Positions 16,948-24,817 of a stretch of DNA of 64,000 bases are shown here, in pieces. Under the pieces are notes generated by a model. That model was given only the letters and a program-made list of their open reading frames with translations. It did not search any database and had not been told where the DNA came from. The translations under genes and the position numbers were made by a program. The first letter of the stretch is position 1, and every line of letters starts with the position of its first letter. This DNA is from UBA964 sp031382085 (GTDB taxonomy: Bacteria; Pseudomonadota; Gammaproteobacteria; Steroidobacterales; Steroidobacteraceae): positions 62,001-126,000 of the forward strand of contig JANMYM010000083.1 in the NCBI GenBank assembly GCA_031382085.1, written 5' to 3'.

Positions 16948-18265
16948 CAAGCCGCGCCATTCGCGCCGCTACGCCTGGTACGTGGTGACGCTGCTGGCGC
17001 TCGCCTACGCATTTTCGCTGCTGGATCGCTGGATCCTGACCATGGTCGTGGATCCCGTGAAAGCCCAGTTTCAGGTCAGCGACCAGGACATGGGCATTTT
17101 GTTAGGTCCGGCGTTTGCACTTTTCTACGTGCTGTTCGGCCTGCCTTTTGGCTGGCTCGCGGATCGGCAGAATCGCAAAAAGATCATCGGCATTGCGATG
17201 CTGTTCTGGTGCGCGATGACGTCCTGGTCCGGCCTGGCGCGAACGTTCGATCAGTTGCAGCTGGCGCGCTTCGGTGTTGGCGCCGGTGAGGCGGCGCTCA
17301 CGCCGGCCGGCAATTCCCTGGTCGGGGACCTGTTTCCACGCGAGGAGCAGAGCCGCGCGATCAGCGTCTTCAACATGGGCGTATCCTTCGGCATGGGCAT
17401 CGCGTATCTGTTAGGTGGCCTGATCGTGTCCTGGATGCAAACGCGGCCGGGCTATGTGCTGCCCGTGGTCGGTCCGCTGGCCGCGTGGCAGATGGTGCTG
17501 GTGGCCGCCGGACTGCCGGGACTGGTCGTGGCGATCCTGATCCTGCTGGTCCGTGAGCCGCCGCGCGGCGAACGGCTCAGCCAGGCCGGACCGAGCTGGC
17601 CCGCCATGCGCGAGTATTTATCGGCTTACTGGCCGGCCTACCTGCTGCTTTGCGTCGGCCAGGTGACCTCACCGCTGATCGGTTATGCGTGGCAATGGCT
17701 GCCGACGATGTTTTCCCGGACCTTGCACTGGAGCGTCGCGGACTTCGCCTTCAGCTACGGCTGGATCCTGCTGATCTTCGGTCCGTTAGGTGCCTGGTGC
17801 AGCGGTTGGCTCAACAGCCGTTACTTTCGTCGCGGCCAGTCTGACGGCCCATATCGCACCGCACTTGGGTGCCTGTTCGCGATGGTGTTCCTGTCCACCG
17901 CCGTAGTGCTGATGCCATCGCCGATGCTGGCATTGATTGTGCTCGTGCCGGCTACGCTGGCTGGAGCGGCCAGCACGCCTGCCGGCGCCGCCGCGCTGCT
18001 GCACATGACACCGGGCGACTACCGCGCCCGCCTGACGTCGGTGTACGTGATTTTCATCAACGGCTTTGGCCTGTTGCTGGGGCCGTCCCTCGTTGGGGCA
18101 CTGAACGATCACGTCTTCGGCACCACCGGCGTGCGTTATTCCATGGCGGTGGTCTCGTTCATTGTCGGCGGTATGCTGACCACCACGATGCTGTTTGGCC
18201 TGAGCGCGTACCGGGCGGCGGTGCAGAACCTGGAGTCGCGCCAGTTGCAGGGAGTCGCTGCGTGA
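16934..18265 (+). CDS. MFS transporter (spinster/hexuronate-like)
   Basis: 443 residues with 12 predicted helices. Helix 1 (VVTLLALAYAFSLLDRWIL) and the loop LADRQNRKKIIGIA are typical of the spinster-like branch of the major facilitator superfamily, as is ARFGVGAGEAALTPAGNSL. Located between the HsaA-like monooxygenase and a SnoaL protein with overlaps on both sides (14 bp, and GTGA at 18262-18265), so it belongs to the 15772-21033 operon and probably imports the compound degraded there. Inner membrane. The exact substrate cannot be predicted. Confidence 0.88.
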   Translation: MPPTDKPRHSRRYAWYVVTLLALAYAFSLLDRWILTMVVDPVKAQFQVSDQDMGILLGPAFALFYVLFGLPFGWLADRQNRKKIIGIAMLFWCAMTSWSGLARTFDQLQLARFGVGAGEAALTPAGNSLVGDLFPREEQSRAISVFNMGVSFGMGIAYLLGGLIVSWMQTRPGYVLPVVGPLAAWQMVLVAAGLPGLVVAILILLVREPPRGERLSQAGPSWPAMREYLSAYWPAYLLLCVGQVTSPLIGYAWQWLPTMFSRTLHWSVADFAFSYGWILLIFGPLGAWCSGWLNSRYFRRGQSDGPYRTALGCLFAMVFLSTAVVLMPSPMLALIVLVPATLAGAASTPAGAAALLHMTPGDYRARLTSVYVIFINGFGLLLGPSLVGALNDHVFGTTGVRYSMAVVSFIVGGMLTTTMLFGLSAYRAAVQNLESRQLQGVAA

Positions 18266-18648
18266 CTGCGGCCGCGGAGCGTGCGCGCCAGGTGGCCGGC
18301 GATTTTTTTGCTGCGATGTCCGCGCGGGATCTGCCGCGCCTGCAGACTTTGTTAGCACCGGGCTTTGTCATGACCGTGTCAGGCAATCATCGCTTCACCC
18401 GCCTCGAGGATTTCTTCGCCCACAGCCGTGCGCGCCAGGGCGCGGTGCGCAAGCATGTCGAAGGATTTGACGTCAGCGTCAATGGCGATTCGGCTGTTGT
18501 CTACAGCTTCGGCACGATGTCGGGCACCTGGCTGGACGGCAGCGCTTTTCAGGGCGTGCGCTTCGTAGATCGCTTCGGCCTGCAGAGTGGATTGATCGCG
18601 ACGCTGGATGTTTTCAGCGACCTGGCGGAATTCAGGCCCGCCACCTGA
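18262..18648 (+). CDS. SnoaL-like / NTF2-fold small protein
   Basis: 128 residues from GTG 18262, which overlaps the transporter stop as GTGA. One NTF2-like domain: an N-terminal helix (ERARQVAGDFFAAMSA), then LLAPGFVMTVSGNHRFTRLE and VNGDSAVVYSFGTMSGTWLDG, the alternating strands of the cone-shaped fold. Such proteins act as isomerases or hydratases, or as ligand-binding partners of oxidoreductases. A much longer frame starting at 17869 is only a shadow of the transporter gene. The operon position suggests action on an intermediate made by the monooxygenase. Confidence 0.78.
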   Translation: MTAAAERARQVAGDFFAAMSARDLPRLQTLLAPGFVMTVSGNHRFTRLEDFFAHSRARQGAVRKHVEGFDVSVNGDSAVVYSFGTMSGTWLDGSAFQGVRFVDRFGLQSGLIATLDVFSDLAEFRPAT

Positions 18649-18661
18649 GCGCGTGTCAGCC

Positions 18662-19513
18662 ATGAGCCGGCCTCATACCTGCTTCATTCAATCGCAGTGC
18701 ATGCCCTGGGCCGAACCCGCCGGCAGCCTTCGGTGGCTTGGCGCGCCTGGCGTGCAACTGAAGATCCTGAGTATCGATTCTGACGACGAGTCGGTCACCA
18801 CATTGGTACACGTGCCACCGGGTTTTCAGCGACCGTGGCTGTCGCGTCCCGGCCAGTATCTCGAATTACTGATGCTGGATGGCGATTGGACCCTGGAGGA
18901 ATCGGGCCGGCCGCCAGCGTTGTTAGGTTCGCACGGCTACCTGAGGTTTGCGGCGAGCGGCGAACAGAGCGGCTGGCTGCGCAGCCGCGCAGGCGCCGTG
19001 GCGCTGGTCATGACTGGGCCTGGGCAGCCGGAAGCGCCGATCGCGATCCAGGACATTTATACGCTGCCGTGGCTACATGGCGCCGCAGGTGGCGTGACCG
19101 GCAAACCCCTGAGCCCGGGCATCGCCAGCAAGATACTGCGGCGCGACGCAGCGAGCGGCGAGCAATCTTTTCTGTACTGCGCGATGCCGCAGCACCCGCC
19201 GCCGGCGATCATGCCCGGCAAGTTCACCCATCCGGTGATCGAGGAACTGTTTACCTTATCGGGCAGCTATGTTTTCGGCGACGTGGGCCGCATGAGCGCC
19301 GGTGGCTATGCGTTCTGGCGCGAAGGGCAGTGGCATGGTCCTGCGGGCAGCGAGACCGGGTACTGCCTGTTCATTCGCGTGTTAGGTGGACCCCTGTCCA
19401 ACCAGTTTTCCGCGGAGCCGGCGCCGTTTTCCTGGCGCCCGGAATACCGGCCGAGTTTGCCGCAGCATTTGCAGGCCATTGCGCGCGCAGTTGACGAGGG
19501 AGTGCCCTGGTGA
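18662..19513 (+). CDS. Bicupin-like protein (DUF4437/ChrR-cupin type)
   Basis: 283 residues. Two cupin-like halves: the first around GQYLELLMLDGDWTLEE, the second around EELFTLSGSYVFGD and GGYAFWREGQWHGP. It is clearly related to the minus-strand protein at 21305-22147 (shared start H..FIQ.Q..PW/F, shared GGYxFWR..xxHGP and PFxWxPxYRP motifs). Metal-binding histidines are sparse in the first half. Cupins in catabolic operons are often dioxygenases or isomerases, or act as sensors. Its stop overlaps the FAD-linked oxidase start (GTGA at 19510-19513). Confidence 0.78.
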   Translation: MSRPHTCFIQSQCMPWAEPAGSLRWLGAPGVQLKILSIDSDDESVTTLVHVPPGFQRPWLSRPGQYLELLMLDGDWTLEESGRPPALLGSHGYLRFAASGEQSGWLRSRAGAVALVMTGPGQPEAPIAIQDIYTLPWLHGAAGGVTGKPLSPGIASKILRRDAASGEQSFLYCAMPQHPPPAIMPGKFTHPVIEELFTLSGSYVFGDVGRMSAGGYAFWREGQWHGPAGSETGYCLFIRVLGGPLSNQFSAEPAPFSWRPEYRPSLPQHLQAIARAVDEGVPW

Positions 19514-21033
19514 GCATGTCTGAATTTTCCAGTATCGTCGGTTCGCAGCATCTGAAACTGGACGCGGCCGCCAGGGCGTATTTCTCGCGCGACATTTTTT
19601 TCTGGCCGGACGCGCCGGTTGCGGCTGCCGTGATAGCGCCAGCCACTGTGGAAGAAGTTGCCGCGGTGGTTCGCTGTGCCGGCCGCACCGGCATGGCCGT
19701 CGTACCCCGCGGTGGTGGCATGTCCTACAGCGGCGGCTATGTGCCGTCCCGGGCTGACAGCGTGACGCTGGACCTGCGTCGCCTCAACCGCGTGCGGGAG
19801 ATAAATCTTGTCGATCAGTACGTCACCGTCGAAGCGGGTTCGCCCTGGATGGCGCTGACCGATGCGCTGCAGGGCACGGGGCTGCGCCCGGTGTTCAAGC
19901 CGCCATATTCCGGAATTTATTCCACGGTCGGTGGTGCGCTCTCGCAGGGCACGGCGGATGAAATGTCCGGCATCCTGAGCCTCGAACTCGTGCTCGCAGA
20001 TGGCGCGGTGGTCACCACGGGTTCCGCCGCGGCAGGAATGGCGCCGTTTTTCCGGAATTTCGGCCCCGATCTCGCGGGCCTGTTCATCGCCGATGGTGGT
20101 TCGTTAGGTATCAAGACGGCGGCGACCATCGCGCTTGAGCCGCTGCCGCGCGCCAAAGGCTACATATCCCTCGCCTACGATACTTTTGGCGCACTGATGC
20201 GCGGCATGGTCGCCTGCAGCCGGTTACGGCTGCCCGGCCGGATGATGGGCCTGGATCCACGCAAGAGCCAGAACGCTCCGCGGGTCGGCTTCAAGGACGC
20301 CATCAGCACGCTGGCTAACGTCGCGATCGCGAGGGGCACCGTGGGCGGCGGCTTGTTAGATGCGATGAAGATGGCGGCGGCAGGCCGCAATTTCATGGAG
20401 GGCGTGCAGTGGTCTCTGCATGTAACCGCGGAGGGGGTCAGCGAGCGCGCGGTCGAGGACTCACTCGCGCTGCTGCGGGCCGCGGGCACCAGGGAAGGGC
20501 GCGAGATTCCCAATCTCCTGCCGATGGCGCTTGCGGCCAAGCCGTATTCGGTGCGCGGCTTCCTCGGGCCCGAGGGCGAGCGCTGGGTGCCGACCAACGC
20601 CATGCTGCCGTATTCGCGCGCCGAATCCGCGGCCGCCGCGGTGCAGGCATTTTTCGAGTCGCAGCGCGTGCGCATGAATGCGCTCGGCATCTGGGAAAGC
20701 TATATGTTAGGTCCGCGACCGGGATTCGTGGTGCTGGAGCCGTCGTTCTACTGGACCGACGAGGTGTCGCAGTTGCATCTCGATCATCTCGATGCGGCCA
20801 GCGCCGCCCGCTTCCGTGACCGGCCCGCCAACCCTGCGGCGCGGGAATTCGCGCGCGAATTGCGTGACGGCCTCGTGGCTACGCTGGCGAGCGCCGGCGC
20901 GGTGCATGTGCAGATGGCGAAAACCTATGCGTACGAATCGCGGCTGACACCCGCGGCGCGGCAGCTCTGGCAATCGATCAAGCAGACCCTGGATCCGAAC
21001 GAGCGCCTGAATCCGGGCAATCTCAGGCGCTGA
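19510..21033 (+). CDS. FAD-linked oxidase, vanillyl-alcohol oxidase/PCMH family
   Basis: 507 residues from GTG 19510 (ATG 19516 is also possible). The N-terminal PCMH-type FAD domain has VVPRGGGMSYSGGYVP and the isoalloxazine-binding stretch YSTVGGALSQGTADE, with FIADGGSLGIKTAATIAL completing it; the C-terminus ends in the usual LDPNERLNPGNL. The family oxidises phenolic alcohols, hydroxy acids or sugars using FAD and O2 or a cytochrome acceptor. A covalent-FAD residue cannot be assigned with certainty. It is probably the last catabolic gene of the operon that starts at 15772; 26 bp separate it from SUI1. Confidence 0.87.
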   Translation: MSMSEFSSIVGSQHLKLDAAARAYFSRDIFFWPDAPVAAAVIAPATVEEVAAVVRCAGRTGMAVVPRGGGMSYSGGYVPSRADSVTLDLRRLNRVREINLVDQYVTVEAGSPWMALTDALQGTGLRPVFKPPYSGIYSTVGGALSQGTADEMSGILSLELVLADGAVVTTGSAAAGMAPFFRNFGPDLAGLFIADGGSLGIKTAATIALEPLPRAKGYISLAYDTFGALMRGMVACSRLRLPGRMMGLDPRKSQNAPRVGFKDAISTLANVAIARGTVGGGLLDAMKMAAAGRNFMEGVQWSLHVTAEGVSERAVEDSLALLRAAGTREGREIPNLLPMALAAKPYSVRGFLGPEGERWVPTNAMLPYSRAESAAAAVQAFFESQRVRMNALGIWESYMLGPRPGFVVLEPSFYWTDEVSQLHLDHLDAASAARFRDRPANPAAREFARELRDGLVATLASAGAVHVQMAKTYAYESRLTPAARQLWQSIKQTLDPNERLNPGNLRR

Positions 21034-21059
21034 CGCAACGCGCCTGCGAGTGGCTCACA

Positions 21060-21308
21060 ATGGTGGAAAGCAAAGTGCGCGTCGCGCGTGAGACGCAGGG
21101 CAAGGGCGGCCATGGTGTTACCGTCGTGACCGGCCTGACACTCGCGTGGAGCCTGCGCGAGCAGCTTGCAAAAGATCTCAAGAAGCGCTGTGGCGCCGGC
21201 GGCAAGCTGCGGCCGGATGGTGTCATCGAGATTCATGGCGAGCATCGCGACACTGTGGTGGCCGAACTCGCCAAAAAGGGTATCGCCGCGAAGCGCTCCG
21301 GCGGCTAA
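21060..21308 (+). CDS. SUI1/YciH-family translation factor, short form
   Basis: 82 residues matching the SUI1/eIF1-like fold of bacterial YciH: KVRVARETQGKGGHGVTVV, LKKRCGAGGKLRPDGVIEI and HRDTVVAELAKKGI. E. coli YciH is about 25 residues longer at the N-terminus; here the ATG at 21060 starts at the conserved core, and an upstream extension in this frame has no start before entering the preceding gene. The family modulates initiation fidelity. Its TAA overlaps the stop of the convergent cupin gene, so the two genes meet tail to tail. Confidence 0.85.
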   Translation: MVESKVRVARETQGKGGHGVTVVTGLTLAWSLREQLAKDLKKRCGAGGKLRPDGVIEIHGEHRDTVVAELAKKGIAAKRSGG

Positions 21309-22147
21309 CGCGCCGCGTCTGCGAGCAGTTGCGGCGGAATCCAGCGTCGGTAGGATTCCGGAACGACAGGCCGGTAGACCGGATCCCAGGCGAACGGCCG
21401 CGGTGCGGGCGTGAACACGGTCGAGTACCGGCCGCCCTTGCCGCGGCATAGATGCACGGTACCGCCGATGGTGCCGAACGGGCCGTGTGCGATGTTAGGT
21501 GGGCGCCAGAAATAGCCGCCCTCGCGCAGCACGCCATTCGGCATGTGGATATCGCCTGCCAGCGCGAACTCTTCCTCGGCGACCGGATGGGTTTCCTGCG
21601 TTTCGCAATGCCACCAGGGCCCGAGGCCGGCGAGCCAGGTCTTGTCGCCGGTCAGCGGGTCATCGAACAGCAGCTTGTGCACGGTGCCGCCGTGATTAAA
21701 GCCTTCGCTGCGCATGTGCTTGCGCGGGCCGACTTGCGCGGGCAGCGTGCGGGTGTTGATGTGGCGCACCACGCGGGCAGGATCATGGTCGCTGGAGTCA
21801 GCGCGCCTCGCGACGGCCTCGCCGGAAAAGAAGGTCAGTACCAGCGCGCCGCGGCCACTGTGCATGCCGGCGCGCCCCAGACCTCGCGGCAGATGCGCGT
21901 AGTCGTGACGGCCATAGCTAACACCGTCAATTTCCAATGCGCCATCGAGGACCAGCATTTCCTCGTCGACCTCGAGGCACTCTGCGGCGCGCGACCAGCC
22001 GGGTGGATAGCGCAGGATCAGGCTGCAGGCGCCGCTTTCCGTATCGCGCGACAGGACACGCGCGTCAAGATCGGGTCGCGCATGGGGCAACACGCGCGGC
22101 TCAAATGGCAGCCATTGATGTTGAATGAACTCGATATGGGGTCGCAT
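21305..22147 (-). CDS. Bicupin-like protein, paralogue of the gene at 18662
   Basis: 280 residues from ATG 22147; the longer frame to 22210 runs into the divergent SDR. It shows the same two-cupin layout as the protein at 18662: EEMLVLDGALEIDGVSYG in the first half, EEEFALAGDIHMPNGVL and EGGYFWRPPNIAHGPFG in the second, and the same ending FAWDPVYRPVVPE. Two diverged copies within 4 kb point to local duplication and a specific pathway role. It is divergent from the SDR at 22204 across 56 bp. No export signal. Possible roles are metal-dependent oxygenase, isomerase or binding protein. Confidence 0.8.
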   Translation of the reverse strand: MRPHIEFIQHQWLPFEPRVLPHARPDLDARVLSRDTESGACSLILRYPPGWSRAAECLEVDEEMLVLDGALEIDGVSYGRHDYAHLPRGLGRAGMHSGRGALVLTFFSGEAVARRADSSDHDPARVVRHINTRTLPAQVGPRKHMRSEGFNHGGTVHKLLFDDPLTGDKTWLAGLGPWWHCETQETHPVAEEEFALAGDIHMPNGVLREGGYFWRPPNIAHGPFGTIGGTVHLCRGKGGRYSTVFTPAPRPFAWDPVYRPVVPESYRRWIPPQLLADAAR

Positions 22148-22203
22148 GCCGGGCCTGCAGTCAAAACGAGTAACATGATGGTCCGATGAGTGAGGCACAC
22201 GCA

Positions 22204-22938
22204 ATGCCAACGGTCTTCATTACCGGCGCCAGCCGCGGTGTGGGCGCAGCCCTGGCGGGCCGATTTGCGACTGCCGGCTGGCAGGTGCTGGCCAGTTGCC
22301 GCGATCCGGCGGACGCGGCGGAGCTCGATGCGGCCTGCCACGGCCAGGCCGGGACTCGCATCGAAAAGCTGCCGCTGGACGTCGGCGACTTCGCCGCCAT
22401 CGAGGCGTTGGCCCGCAAGCTAACAAACAGGTCGATCGATGTGCTGCTGATGAATGCCGCGGCGACCGGCGGGGTTGCGGGAGAGTTCGGCGTCACGGAT
22501 TACGCGGCCTGGGACCGCTGTCACCGCATCAACACCCAGGCGCCGATGCGTCTCGCCGAGTGCTTTGCGCCACTCGTAGCCACGAGCCAGCGCAAGATCA
22601 TGTTCGCGATCAGCAGCCGTGTGGGCGCGAAGCCCTCGTATGGCTTTGTCGGCTATCGAGCCAGCAAGTCGGCGCTGAACCAGGTGGTGTTGCAGCTATC
22701 CTTGGCGTTAGCTGCGCGGCGTATTACCTGTGCCTGTGCGCATCCGGGCTGGGTGCAGACTCGCGCCACCGGCAATACCGGCGCGCTGACCGCTGCGCAA
22801 AGTGCCGATATGCTGTTTCGACTTATCGACCGTTTGACCCCGGCCGACACCGGCTGTTTTTTCGACCCCGACGGCAGCCGTCTGCCGATCGTGACGCAGC
22901 AACTGGAAGCGCGCAGTTATGCGAAGGCCAACCCCTGA
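22204..22938 (+). CDS. Short-chain dehydrogenase/reductase (C-factor-like)
   Basis: 244 residues from ATG 22204; a GAGG lies upstream, and this start matches the N-terminus of the SDR at 9018. ATG 22186 would add six residues. Cofactor motif TGASRGVG, MNAA at the NNAG position, Ser in AISSRVG and YRASK at the active site. About the same length as the 9018 protein and probably derived from a common ancestor. It begins a plus-strand operon with the nitrilase-like and YjbR-like genes (16 and 18 bp gaps). NAD(P)-dependent redox of an alcohol or ketone; substrate unknown. Confidence 0.86.
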   Translation: MPTVFITGASRGVGAALAGRFATAGWQVLASCRDPADAAELDAACHGQAGTRIEKLPLDVGDFAAIEALARKLTNRSIDVLLMNAAATGGVAGEFGVTDYAAWDRCHRINTQAPMRLAECFAPLVATSQRKIMFAISSRVGAKPSYGFVGYRASKSALNQVVLQLSLALAARRITCACAHPGWVQTRATGNTGALTAAQSADMLFRLIDRLTPADTGCFFDPDGSRLPIVTQQLEARSYAKANP

Positions 22939-22954
22939 GCGCGGAGACTGTTAG

Positions 22955-24001
22955 ATGACTACCCGACTTGACCGCTACACCGCGATGGCCCTGCAGATCG
23001 ATGTCGACGGCGTGCATCCGGACAAGGATCGCAAAACGGCGGCCGCGCGCATGAGCGCGTCGATTGAACGCATCAACACGGCGATCACCGGCGCCAGGAA
23101 ATGGGTCGGCGACGATTTGCGGTTGATCGTGTTGCCCGAGTACACGCTGCAGGGCGCGCCCTGGGGCGAGACGCTGGTGGAATGGCGCGACAAGGCGGCG
23201 CTTGCGATCGACGGGCCGGAGTATGCCGGTCTCGCGGCCGTTGCCAAAGCTAACAGTGTCTATCTCTGCGGCAACAGTTATGAAGTGGACCCGCATTTTC
23301 CGGAGCTGTATTTCCAGTGCTGCTGGCTGTTCGACGACCAGGGCAAGCGGATCCTGTCCTACCGCCGTCTCATATCCATTTTCGCGCCGACACCGCATGA
23401 CGTCTGGGACAAGTACCTTGAGATCTACGGCATCGACAAGGTCTTTCCGGTGGCCGATACGCCGCTGGGAAAACTGGCCGCCATCGCGTCCGAGGAGATC
23501 CTGTATCCGGAAGTGGCGCGCTGCCTGGCAATCCGCGGCGCGGAAGTTTTCCTGCACAACACCAGCGAGGTGGCGTCGCCGAAACTGACCATCAAGCAGA
23601 TCGCGCGCCGCGCACGCGCGCTGGAGAATCTTGCTTACGTGGTTTCGGCTAACAACGCGACATTGCGTGGCATCGATGTGCCCGAGGATTCGAGCAACGG
23701 ATTTTCAGACATCATCGACTATCACGGCAATCAGATGGTCGTCGCCGGCGTCGGCCAGAGTTCGGTGGCACAGGTTTCGCTGGACCTGGCGGGGCTGCGC
23801 GCCTATCGGCACCAGCCCGCGATGAGCAACATGCTGTCGCGCCAGGCGCTGGAAATGTTTGCAGGTTCATATGCCAGCGCCGACCTGCGCCGTGCTAACG
23901 GCCTGCTGGATGGCAGCAGGGTCATCGTCCCGGACCGCAGCTTCTTCCGGCAACGCCAGCTCGATGCGATCGAGCGCATGCGCGCCCGCGGCATTCTGTA
24001 G
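22955..24001 (+). CDS. Nitrilase-superfamily protein with substituted catalytic residues
   Basis: 348 residues with the nitrilase/amidase alpha-beta-beta-alpha fold: Glu62 in LPEYTLQG, then YRRLISIF, AIASEEILYPEVARCLA and RGAEVFLHNTSE. The standard triad is Glu-Lys-Cys. Here the Lys position is Arg138 and the nucleophile position (Cys in ICxExxxPE) is Ser179, read directly from codons CGT and TCC. The protein therefore may not hydrolyse nitriles or amides by the usual thiol mechanism. The C-terminus of about 80 residues extends past the domain. A TGTTAG motif overlaps the ATG region (22948). Operon with an SDR and a YjbR protein. Confidence 0.83.
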   Translation: MTTRLDRYTAMALQIDVDGVHPDKDRKTAAARMSASIERINTAITGARKWVGDDLRLIVLPEYTLQGAPWGETLVEWRDKAALAIDGPEYAGLAAVAKANSVYLCGNSYEVDPHFPELYFQCCWLFDDQGKRILSYRRLISIFAPTPHDVWDKYLEIYGIDKVFPVADTPLGKLAAIASEEILYPEVARCLAIRGAEVFLHNTSEVASPKLTIKQIARRARALENLAYVVSANNATLRGIDVPEDSSNGFSDIIDYHGNQMVVAGVGQSSVAQVSLDLAGLRAYRHQPAMSNMLSRQALEMFAGSYASADLRRANGLLDGSRVIVPDRSFFRQRQLDAIERMRARGIL

Positions 24002-24019
24002 CGACCGGCGGCGTCCATC

Positions 24020-24817
24020 ATGGCCAGCAAGCGCAGGCATCTGCGCGACGCAGTCAAAGAAGTCTGCCTCGGGTTGCCGGAGACCGAGGAAATCCTGTCG
24101 CACGGCGCGCCGAATTTCCGCATCGTGAAGGGCAAGGTATTCGCAAGCCTCGCCATCAATCATCATGGCGACGAGCGGATCGCGCTGTGGCTGGCGTCCG
24201 CTGCCGCAACGCAGGATCATCTCGTCCGCAGCGAGCCGAAGCATTTTTTTGTGCCGCCTTACCTGGGCCCGCGCGGCTGGATCGGCGTGCGCCTCGACCA
24301 GGGGCTTTCCTGGAAGCGCGTGGCGGCCCTGGTGCAGGAGGCATATCGCAGGGTGGCGGCGCCGCGATTGAGCGCGCGGCTCGGCAAACCCACGGCAATC
24401 GAGCCGCCGACGCTCGGGCTTACGCTGGCGGAAATCGATCCGATGTACTCCGTCGCGGCACGGCGGTTGCGCGAGCTCTTGGACAAAATCTGTCTGTCGT
24501 TGCCGGAAGCTGACAAAGGCGAGCAGTTCGGTTTTCCGGTGTGGCGCGCCGGCAAGAAAACCTTTGCGCAATTTTATCACCACCAAGGCGGCTTGGTCGC
24601 CTCGTTCTGGGTGGGCATCGACAAGCAGGCCATGATGACGCTCGATCCGCGTTTCCACGTGCCCCCGTACGCCGGGCACAACGGCTGGATCGCGCTGTCG
24701 CTCGCCGGCGGCCGGCCTAACAAAGATGAGTTGCGGGCGCTGGCCGTGCAAAGTTACCGGCACTTCGCCTCAAGGAAAATGCTCGCCGCGCTGGATGCCC
24801 GGCCGCCAGCGTGCTGA
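24020..24817 (+). CDS. Tandem MmcQ/YjbR-like (DUF419) protein
   Basis: 265 residues with two copies of the YjbR/MmcQ fold. Copy one (about 1-120) has LPETEEILSHGAPNFRIVKG and a LGPRGWIGVRLD end; copy two (about 145-255) has LPEADKGEQFGFPVWRAGKK, KTFAQFYHH and GHNGWIALSLA. Single-domain YjbR proteins are about 120 residues and have a double-wing DNA-binding-like fold of unknown biochemical role. The protein follows the nitrilase-like gene by 18 bp. No catalytic residues can be named. The fused duplication is the distinctive feature. Confidence 0.82.
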   Translation: MASKRRHLRDAVKEVCLGLPETEEILSHGAPNFRIVKGKVFASLAINHHGDERIALWLASAAATQDHLVRSEPKHFFVPPYLGPRGWIGVRLDQGLSWKRVAALVQEAYRRVAAPRLSARLGKPTAIEPPTLGLTLAEIDPMYSVAARRLRELLDKICLSLPEADKGEQFGFPVWRAGKKTFAQFYHHQGGLVASFWVGIDKQAMMTLDPRFHVPPYAGHNGWIALSLAGGRPNKDELRALAVQSYRHFASRKMLAALDARPPAC

